64,000 nucleotides of DNA, from positions 99,603,501-99,667,500 of the forward strand of contig JADMNL010000028.1 in assembly GCA_016271365.2 (NCBI GenBank). The letters run 5' to 3'. This DNA comes from Neoceratodus forsteri. Lineage: Eukaryota; Chordata; Ceratodontiformes; Ceratodontidae. Positions 56,540 through 64,000 of this stretch are shown here, piece after piece (position 1 is the first letter of the stretch; each line of letters begins with the position of its first letter). The notes beneath the pieces are model-generated. The model saw only the letters and a list, made by a program, of their open reading frames with translations, searched no databases and was not told the DNA's origin. A program made the position numbers and the translations under genes.

Positions 56540-57707
56540 GTGGTCCTGATAAATGCCAGGAGCTTGGGTAACAAGATGCGAGCTTCAGGCAATGCTGGTG
56601 GATGGGCACGTGGACGTGGCAGCTGGCACTGAAACACGAGCCACCCCCGGATATGATTGGGACCTTAACCTGAGTGGGTATACTGTGCTCCTGTTTAACG
56701 CCTACATCTCTGACATCAGGGAGGGCATCAGGAGTAAAATGAGTCTCTTTGCAGACGACTCTACGCTGGAGGCAGTGGTGGATGGGGAGGAGGGTAGGGT
56801 TGCCCTGCAGGGAGATCTGGATGATCTAGGGAGATAGTCATGTGCCTGGAAGCTAAGGTTCAACACTGCAAAATGCAAGGTGCTTCACCTGGGTCAAGGA
56901 AACCTGGGTCAGGTGTACAGCCTAGGAGGGGACATATTGCAGGTCTCATGTGGGGAGAAGGACTTGGGGGTGCTGGTGGATGCCAAAATGAATAACTCAG
57001 AACAGTGTAGGAGGGCCGCAGCCAGGGCAAATAGAATGCTGGCTGTATCGCCAGGGGGATCACCTCAAGAAGTACGGAGGTGAGTATGCCACCGTACAAT
57101 TGCCTTGTCAGACCGCACCTCGAGTACTACATACAGTTCTGGCGCCCACACCTCAGGAAGGATATTCAGCTCCTAGAGAGGGTTTAGAGGAGGGCAACCA
57201 GGATGATCTGGGTTTGGGCGATAGGACTTATGAAGCAAGACTTGAGGAGCTTGACCTGTTCTCACTGGAGGAGAGGAGAGACGGGAAGATATGATTGAGG
57301 TCTTCAAGTATCTGAAAGGGGTAAATAAGGTATGCCTACATGGGGTCTTTCATAGGAAGGTGGGAGAGGCCACCAGGGCGCATGGTTGGAGGCTGGAGGG
57401 AGGGAGACTTAGGGGGAAAGGAGGAGGTGATACTTCACTGAGAGGGTGGTGGAACCATGGAATACACTGCCTGAGGAACTAGTGGAGGTGTCTACGGTGG
57501 AAGGGTTCAAGAGAGGCTGGGATAGGTACAAGAGGGGAATGAAGAGGAGGGCTACCTGTCTGGGGGAGAGGAACCCTGGCTGGGGAAAGAGGGATAGGGG
57601 GAGAAATCAGGAGAATAGTAGTGGTGCCCATTTAGGGTACTGACTCTCAAGCAGACTCGATAGACCATGGGGCCTACTCTGCTGCATTTTAGTATGTTAG
57701 TATGTTA
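56540..57707 (+). pseudogene. CR1 LINE ORF2 with large internal deletion
   Basis: Starts with the endonuclease N-terminus (VLINARSLGNK, then YDWDLNLSGYTV). At about 56690 it jumps, without a gap in the DNA, to LLFNAYISDIREGI and LFADDSTLEAVVDGEEG, the RT block just before and at the catalytic FADD. The C-terminal two-thirds of the endonuclease and the front half of RT are gone, roughly 1.8 kb compared with the copy at 33.6-36.8 kb. The tail has HLEYYIQFWRPHL, VEPWNTLPEELVEVSTVEG and GWDRYKRG, then the 3' repeat TTTTAGTATGTTAGTATGTT (57688-57707). Confidence 0.85.
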
Positions 57708-57867
57708 AAACAATAAACAGACATAAAATGTCAACATACAACATACAACCATCCCCCCTTGAACTCCGATGTTACATAAAAACATCCTGTTTGAGAGAAT
57801 TCATTTTTACCCCAAAAGTACACAACTAGAAATATTTACAGTGCTGAAATATTAAATTAAGACACAT

Positions 57868-58350
57868 ATTAGCAGCGATCAACAAAGCCCACTCAGCAAC
57901 AACAGACAGCCATGACAGTAGCATTCAATAAACCTCTCTTGGCTGGCAACAGACAGCTGCCAGTGCCACCTTTTAACAAAGCCTGTTTGGCTGTCAATAT
58001 AGACCTGTTGGTGGTGGTATTCAATGAAGCCCGCTCAGCTGGCAATAGACAGCCACTGCTGGCAGCATGTAACAAAGCCCACTTGACCAGCAATAGGCAA
58101 CCCACTCAGTGGGCAATAGACACCCACTGGTGGCAGCATTCAGTGAAGCTCACTCGTGAGGCAACAGACAACCACTGGCGGTGGTATTCAGCTAAGCCTG
58201 CTTGACTGGCAACAGACTCCAGCTGGTGGCAGCATTCCACAAAGCCCATTCAGTTGGACATAGACAGCTGCCAGTGGTGCTATACAATAAATCCTACTGA
58301 ACAGACAGTAGACAGCTGCCAGTGGCGACATTCAAAGAAGGCCACTTGGT
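57868..58350. repeat. About 48-bp minisatellite, roughly ten units
   Basis: Units of the type AAGCCCACTCAGCTGGCAAT, AGACAGCCACTGGTGGCAGC, ATTCAAC recur at about 47-49-bp spacing (for example 58025, 58073, 58146, 58193, 58240, 58289). One interval of 73 bp contains an extra partial unit. Confidence 0.85.
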
Positions 58351-58359
58351 GAGCAGCTG

Positions 58360-58690
58360 AGATCGGAGCTCCCACGTCATGGGAGCCCCTCCCATACAGC
58401 CACACCATGCAACCAAAACAGAGACTGGATTTCCTTCCTCTGAGCCCCCACCCCACCCCCAATGCAACTGCTCAACCAGGCGTACAAACATCAGTTTGCA
58501 GTTCCTGCTCTTCAGGAACTCCCAGTACAGCTGTGCTAGTTGGCAAAAGTTGAGATCAAGGCTCCCGCACCTTAGGAGCCCCCACGGCAGCCGTGCCAGG
58601 TGGCACCAGGTGAGTTCAGGACTTTCACGCTTCAGGATCTCCTAGTACAGCTGCACCAGGCACAGAAGGAGTCACTGGTGATTTCTGTCA
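58360..58690. repeat. Degenerate minisatellite (TTNAGGAGCCCC / CAGCTGTGCCAG units)
   Basis: Blocks such as GAGATC..GGCTCCC, AGGAGCCCCCACGGCAGC and CGTGCCAGG recur three to four times with variable spacing. Confidence 0.55.
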
Positions 58691-60026
58691 ATGTCTGCTC
58701 AGTGAGCACGGAAAGAGCAAGTGGTAGTACGGCGGCAGGCGGTTAGCCCGATTGCGGCCTTTAAGCCTCCCACCTTATCTGGCAGCAAGCACTTGGCGGC
58801 AGGCCATTGGCATGATCTAGGACCTTTCCAGAGGGTGTTCAATGCAGTGGCAGGCAGTTGGACAGATCAGAGCCCTTTAAACATGTCATCCAGTTCAGAA
58901 GTAGGCAATGTAACGAGGGCAACCCCCCCCCCCGACCTTTAAAAATGATAAACAAACCTTAGAAAATATATTTTCTGCTGCAGCACAGCCACCGAGCACT
59001 GCCCACGGGATGGTCCCAATTATAAGCCAGTGCTCTACCTACGATAATTTAGGGTAAAAAGAGTGTGTACTTGCATATGCCTGCAGGCAGCCTTGGTTCA
59101 ACCGATCAGGTGTTTTAATAACTGGAGCACTAGATGAATTAAGCCCACCCATGGAGGCATGCAACCTGGAAGAAAACACCAAGAAAAACTAGAGCTGCCA
59201 GTACTGGTGGAGGGAGGTACCACAAACACACGGCCACAGGGCTTTCCCTATTGGGCACACGTCAGCCACAAATCTATCTCACAGGTCGAATGAAACCTCA
59301 ACCAACGAATCTCATGCTCTCAGGCAGATTGGCACCTCAGCTTGCAAATCACATCCAAGTAACATTTACTCCATTTACATGCAGGGTTAGAATCGACTGC
59401 AGAGAAATCATTTGCTCTGTAACCAATTCTAACCATGCCTGTAAACGGCTCTGTCGACAATGATGGGATCAATCTTGGGATCGATCCAAGTGCACCAAAC
59501 AAGAGCACCGATCACCTGGGCATTGATTGTATTTTGACTTATAGATGCGATCGGAGCTGGAACCGATCACACGCACATGCTCTGTAGTGGTGTTTGCAGC
59601 AGTATCTGCATTGTTCATGCTCCAGAAGTGTTGGTTATTTAATTAGAATCTGTGGGACTTTATACATATAAACAGCTTCTGGGAACCAAATCCACCCAGC
59701 ATGTAAACTGAAACAGAGACAGGATCAATTACCAGGCATCAAAGACAAGGTACTCAATCCCCTGATCACGTAAACATAATATATGGCTTTCAACAGGAAA
59801 ATGCCCGGTAGGTGAATGTAAGACTCTTGTTCCCCATGACAGGGGAGGTCAATTCTTATATTAGGATAACACAAAAAGAGAAACTAAGCCCTCACCAGCT
59901 AAGCTGAGCATATTCCACTGGCTATAGCAGGTGCTGATGGAATGTTCGCCACTGCTGTCAATGCGTTGCTGTGTTTTTGCAACCTTAGCACTATCAGAGA
60001 GCTGAGTGGACCAGTGGGTATGATGG
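58691..60026. other. Unassigned spacer
   Basis: No gene or clear repeat. TTCAACCGATCAGGTGTTTT at about 59097 resembles DIRS sequence near 37175, too short to call. Confidence 0.45.
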
Positions 60027-60381
60027 ATAGCTGTACAGAATGTGGAATTCTGCCTGTAGAATCCGTGTAGAATGGCAATTCCACTTCCAAAATGCTTTTT
60101 GGAATGTCTTTTTTAATTGTATGTAATTCCAAAAAGCATTTCCATGTAAACTGCAGCATAATATTCTGCAGAATAAGTAATCCATGGCATTTTATTCTGC
60201 AGTTTGCAGAGAATGAATATGCAGTTTATGTAAACTGTGGATTACAGACTTGCAGTTTAATACAACGTTTCTCTTTCAGCATCTTGAAATTCCACTGCCG
60301 ATGGCATTCCATGGAATTAGGCAGAATTTCTGAAATTCCGCAGAATTCTGGCAGAAACGGATATTATTCCACACAGCTCTA
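60027..60381. mobile_element. GAATTC-rich MITE-like element, copy 2
   Basis: Left end ATAGCTGTACAGAATGTGG; right end, inverted, AGAGCTGTGTGGAATAATAT. The interior has AATTCTG/CAGAATT and CTGCAG motifs in both orientations, and an inverted pair CCAAAATGCTTTTTGGAAT and ATTCCAAAAAGCATTT near 60088-60140. Related to the element at 49.93 kb. Confidence 0.55.
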
Positions 60382-61002
60382 GTATTACACATGGTGTGTT
60401 TGTCCCCTCTCAATTTGGCAGATGCACCTCCATTCGTAGCTGGGAATCAAACTAGGGACCACACCATACCCCCTCCACCTCTCAGCATTAAAACATACAG
60501 CACTGAGCTTCACAATCCAGAGCAAATGGCCAGAATGCATAGCACTTTCAAATTTTAAAGAATAAAACATTTTAGAATAGTGGACACCATTGACTCTATT
60601 CAGCAGCATGCATAGCACACCACGCACTGCGTAACTTCCCTGCACAGGGCCATATGCATGAATTACATGCACATTCCACCTAAGTAGGATCCACAGCTAA
60701 GGCATGCAGCATGCGTAAGCATAGCATGCACAGACTCCAGTGAAGCTTTCTGCGGGGTGTGTTGGATGGCTACGCACCACATGTGCAGCATGACGCATAT
60801 GTACAATGTAATTTACCCCCAAAAGGAGTGTGCACAGGCTGTGGCACATTAACACCAAGCAGACCGCGGCCATAAACCAAGCATCATGGCTCCAACAGCC
60901 GCTATCTCACAGAGACATACCCCCAAAACACTGTAGCCATACACAGATCCCCCTATGGTTCACACATGCCACAGAGGTGTAATGAGGGTTGGACCCGTAC
61001 CA
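60382..61002. other. Unassigned spacer
   Basis: Many GCATGC/TGCATG words around 60600-60790; no gene. Confidence 0.5.
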
Positions 61003-61200
61003 TAGAAACATAGAAATTGTCAGCAGATAAGGACTGCTAGGCCCATCTACTCTGCCTGTAGGCCCAATACATTGTATGTGGCCACTGACCCTATGTGATC
61101 AATGACTTTTCATCACTCTCTCCCCTCTCAGGCTTCCCTTGTGCCTATCCCAAGCATGCTTAAACCCCTCCACTGGGGTTACCAGGCAGTGCCCCCTATG
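61003..61200 (-). mobile_element. CR1 LINE 3' end fragment
   Basis: CATAGAAACATAGAAATTGTCAG then CAGATAAGGACTGC, the terminal body shared with 9003 and 20350. Confidence 0.8.
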
Positions 61201-61282
61201 TGATAGTGCCACGTTCAACATCCCCTGCAGGAATGCCCAGAGGGATACAATACACAATGTAGTTGCGGCGGACTCTGTATCA

Positions 61283-61590
61283 TTGAGAAGGAAAAGCTTC
61301 TGGATTTTCAGGTTAATTACAATCAGTCCAGAAGGGTTCAATGAAAATTGGGAGTCAAAAGCTTTTCTGTAACCACTGGATACTCTGTGATTTGGAAACT
61401 ATTTGTCCTGTTTAAAAAAAAGGTTTCAAGTCCCAATTTTCACTGACCACTCCTGGACTGATTGTAGTTGTTTAATCTGAAAATCCAGAAGCTGTTCCTT
61501 CTCAATAGAAGGTTCAATCTGTCCCTCCTCCCTCCCCTTCCCTGTGTAATCACTGGATACTGTGATCTGGAAACCATCTGTCCTATCATG
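61283..61590. repeat. Combined inverted and direct duplication
   Basis: CATTGAGAAGGAAAAGCTTC (61280s) through GAAAATTGGGA is inverted at about 61510-61433. CACTGGATACT..GTGAT.TGGAAAC is repeated in direct orientation at about 61374 and 61550. The order is inverted-left, direct 1, inverted-right, direct 2. Confidence 0.75.
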
Positions 61591-61968
61591 AATTTTGTTT
61601 GAGGAATTTTTTATCCTGCATAACACAACCCCCCAACTACATGTACGTACTCCTGAACTTCCATTCCTTGCACTTCTCTTTTTGAAATGAAGTATTACCT
61701 GCTTTGATCTGACTTTATGTTTTAAACAACAGGCTTGCTGAACGGCAACCAACTGCCATTTTGTGTTTTGTAGCTGTCATGATTTGGCTGCCAATTCTAT
61801 GTGATCTGCAACACTCAGCTCTAGTGTACCCTCGGGGCATACCCTTTTCTTTGTGGATCCCCAGGGAATCCCCTTATACTGTGCCAACAGATGATCATGG
61901 AAAGGCTAAGTACATGCAGTCACTTTCTCTCTCTGTCTCTTTAGGGCCGTTTACATTACAAGATCTAT
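61591..61968. other. Unassigned spacer
   Basis: Nothing recognised. Confidence 0.5.
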
Positions 61969-61982
61969 GAAATGCAATAGTA

Positions 61983-62350
61983 GTAGCCGGCCCCAGTAGC
62001 ACAGAGGGCTGAGGCGCTGGACACCTTACATCATGTCACATTGGTGACCCAGGTTCGGGAACGGACTCGGGTCATCGGGGAGCCGGCACAGGGGGGAGGG
62101 TGGGAGCAGGATCGAGTAGCCTAAAGGCAGCTCTCCTCTCTCTGGGTGGTTGTCATCCCCCCGTAGTTCCGCTGCCATTGGGTGGAGGTGTGGTGGACAG
62201 CATAGGTGAGAGGGGGTGGCAAGTAGCAGAAGCGCACCTTGAGACGTGGCATGTGCGTGCCTCCACACATGCACGCTCAGTTAAGGTACGGGGACGGGAG
62301 AAAAATGGGGGAAAAGAAATCTGGGGAAAAAAACTATATAAAAAAAACAA
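61983..62350 (+). mobile_element. tRNA-derived SINE (family T), copy 5, with target duplication
   Basis: Starts GTAGCCGGCCCCAGTAGCAC with A box AGTAGCACAGAGG and B-box-like CCAGGTTCGGGAAC (about 62049). Body CTCTCCTCTCTCTGGG, A-rich tail. Flanked by GAAATGCAATAGTA (61969-61982) and GGAATGCAACAGTA (62351-62364), 12 of 14 identical. Confidence 0.9.
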
Positions 62351-62549
62351 GGAATGCAACAGTAAATATCATATTTAATATTCCTATCTGACCTTGAATT
62401 GAATCTCTGTTAAGCTTTAATGAGGTAACCTTTTATACAGGAGTGTTTGTACATAGTATTTTGTTACCTTTTTCACTTTAAATTTCACTTGCAGAAAAAT
62501 TGGGATGATTATGATGTATTAAGTGGGTGACTAAATCCTATCCTGTCTC

Positions 62550-62605
62550 TAAGTCCCCGCCCCCTGACAAAGCTTGGTTTTTGAGCGAAGCATAGGGGCA
62601 TTGGG
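62550..62605 (+). ncRNA. Degenerate hammerhead-like motif of the Penelope type
   Basis: CCCCTGACAAAGCTT, a loop, then GAGCGAAGC and ATAGGGGCA. This matches the layout CTGANGA, short stem II, GCGAAAC and a GGGG strand that pairs with CCCC, seen in hammerheads of Penelope-like elements. Two core positions are changed (CTGACAA; GAAGC instead of GAAAC), so cleavage is unlikely. Confidence 0.35.
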
Positions 62606-63439
62606 CCTCCTGTTGCGACAGCACTGGTCAGCTCGAGTTGTCTTTTTTTGTTACTGTGCACTATTACGCACTTCAAAACATTAGAAAATTAGTATTGCTG
62701 TGTTGGACTTAGCACCGACTGAGCTTGTCTATTGAATGCTGTAAAATAAAATTGTGCTTCAGCAATTTGGACTCAAGAGGCCGTTTTTTACTCACTTTGT
62801 GTGTACACTCACTCTTTGAGCTGCTGAAAGCCCACCCAGGTGAGGGGTTGTCTTTTTCTTTTTTTTTATGATGAACAAATATAAAGATTGTATTACAGGA
62901 GGGTCTGGGTCCTTTGTGTATGGGGAAAATGAAAGTAAAACGGCAGGTAACACAAGTTTTCATTCTAATTTAAAAATCTGTTGTACCACAGAAGGGTACA
63001 CCAGCATTATACTGTAGTACATTATACAATGGGGATAAGAAAACCAGTAATCTCATTGGTTGGATGGGGTCTTTACCTGTGGGTTAATCCCACCATAACC
63101 TACAGGTAAAGTCCCATCTGATCTGTTTACATTAAAAAAAACACTTTTTTTTTCCTAGAAGTATTTTCTGCCTGGAGCCAGCCAGCCATAATCCTCAGCC
63201 CACCCCCAGTTAGCATATATTTCCCCCAGGACTTACTGGCTGAGTCCCGTGGACTGCCCCCCTGGCAGGGGTAGGAAGGGGAAGTCTGTCCTCCCACCAC
63301 TTGGAACACACACATCCAGATTATCAGGCCTGGCTGGCAGTGCATATCAGGAAATGGGTCAGGTTTCATACCCCGACTTCATTTTGTCCCCATTATTTTC
63401 ACCGCACCCACCTCCCCAATATCAGGTACACCCCTTATA
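62606..63439. other. Unassigned spacer
   Basis: No gene. Contains an imperfect inverted pair ACAGATCAGATGGGACTTT/GGGGTCTTTACCTGTGG-like around 63065-63125. Confidence 0.45.
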
Positions 63440-63675
63440 GTGGCCTCACACACTGCTGTTATGCCCTTGAAGAGAAGCAAGCTCCCCAGACCACTGCAGG
63501 AGTCATCAGAGTGGAGGACCCCAACGCCCTCCCACCCCGAGCTAGGAGAACTGCTGTGTGGCAGCACCTTCCCAGGCTTCTGGCCAGCCTGACCCAACTC
63601 CCGAGTTCACCCCCAAACCTGAGTCACCAGTGCAGAAGCATGGAACGCTACCCATTAGGCCATCAGGTGGCCTCC
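63440..63675 (-). mobile_element. tRNA-derived SINE (family T), copy 6, degenerate
   Basis: Minus strand: GGCCTAATGGGTAGCG (A-box region, about 63665-63650), CAGGTTTGGGGGTGAACTCG (B-box region, about 63622-63603), and a body with GCAGTTCTCCTAGC. It is diverged but in the family T order. Confidence 0.55.
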
Positions 63676-64000
63676 CCTTTGCATGATTTTTAACATCATT
63701 CCAGCCGCCATCTTGCCAATTGCACAAACGGCAAACGTGAACCTAAACTTTCTCACAGATCACAAAATGGTTCCCCCAGCAAGATGGATACAGCATGATG
63801 ACAAACAGTGTGCTGACCACACTAACTTAAACAAAGCACATTTTTCACTCAGTTCTAATCTCCCTATAGCTGTCGGTATTTCTGTTACCTCAGTCACTCA
63901 CTCCAGGCCCTCTGCAGCACCGGCTACTAATAACTGCATTCAGTAGGAAAGCTCTTACTATCTCTGCTGCCCTGTAGCAGAAGTTGATCAGGACACCTTT
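63676..64000. other. Unassigned
   Basis: Nothing recognised. Confidence 0.5.

Noticed and set aside
59095..59125. Remnant of a second DIRS
   Set aside because: About 26 bp of similarity to DIRS sequence near 37.18 kb with no extension; may be chance.

Overview
The window is a repeat-dense piece of a vertebrate genome with no host protein-coding gene that I can recognise. Almost every interpretable stretch is a transposable element or a fossil of one: CR1 and L2-like LINEs, L1-type LINEs, a DIRS-type tyrosine-recombinase retrotransposon, a Crypton-type tyrosine recombinase, solo LTRs, tRNA-derived SINEs, a MIR/CORE-like SINE, MITE-like hairpins, minisatellites and a hammerhead ribozyme. CR1, L1, L2/MIR-like, DIRS and Crypton sequences together fit a large tetrapod genome, amphibian or non-avian reptile, or a lobe-finned fish. 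Species cannot be fixed from this sequence alone.

Layout. 1-3.3 kb: SINE, CR1 remnants, L1 ORF1 fossil. 4.1-6.2 kb: first copy of an unclassified composite element (here 'family X') with about 295-bp tandem repeats, a hairpin and a GT-AG intron-like segment. 7.0-9.8 kb: L1 endonuclease region split by three CR1 3' ends. 10.4 kb: a well-formed type I hammerhead ribozyme. 10.6-20.5 kb: SINEs, two long solo LTRs in opposite orientation with 4-bp target duplications, and small palindromes. 20.75-32.8 kb: second family X copy, split by about 9 kb of nested insertions. These are a CR1 on the minus strand, itself carrying an unclassified element, an LTR piece, a SINE and a Crypton, and ending in a 143-bp tandem array that may be its promoter region. 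33.6-44.2 kb: a near full-length CR1 on the minus strand, interrupted by a 5.68-kb DIRS element with complete terminal and internal repeats. 44.3-47.9 kb: L1 and L2-like 3' halves. 47.9-52.8 kb: mostly unassigned, with SINE and MITE copies. 52.9-57.7 kb: a CR1 on the plus strand with a large internal deletion. 57.9-64 kb: minisatellites, MITE, SINEs and a degenerate hammerhead-like motif.

How the parts relate. The nesting gives a relative chronology: L1 ORF fossils, family X and the L2-like LINE are old. CR1s inserted into them. DIRS, Crypton and SINEs then inserted into CR1s. All reading frames found carry stops, frameshifts or deletions, so nothing here looks autonomously active. The features most deserving follow-up are family X (two copies conserving a hairpin, an intron-like segment and an inverted terminal motif), the hammerhead ribozyme, the DIRS with its intact internal complementary region, and the Crypton flanked by long direct repeats. 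All assignments come from reading the sequence and from remembered family hallmarks; no database search was run.
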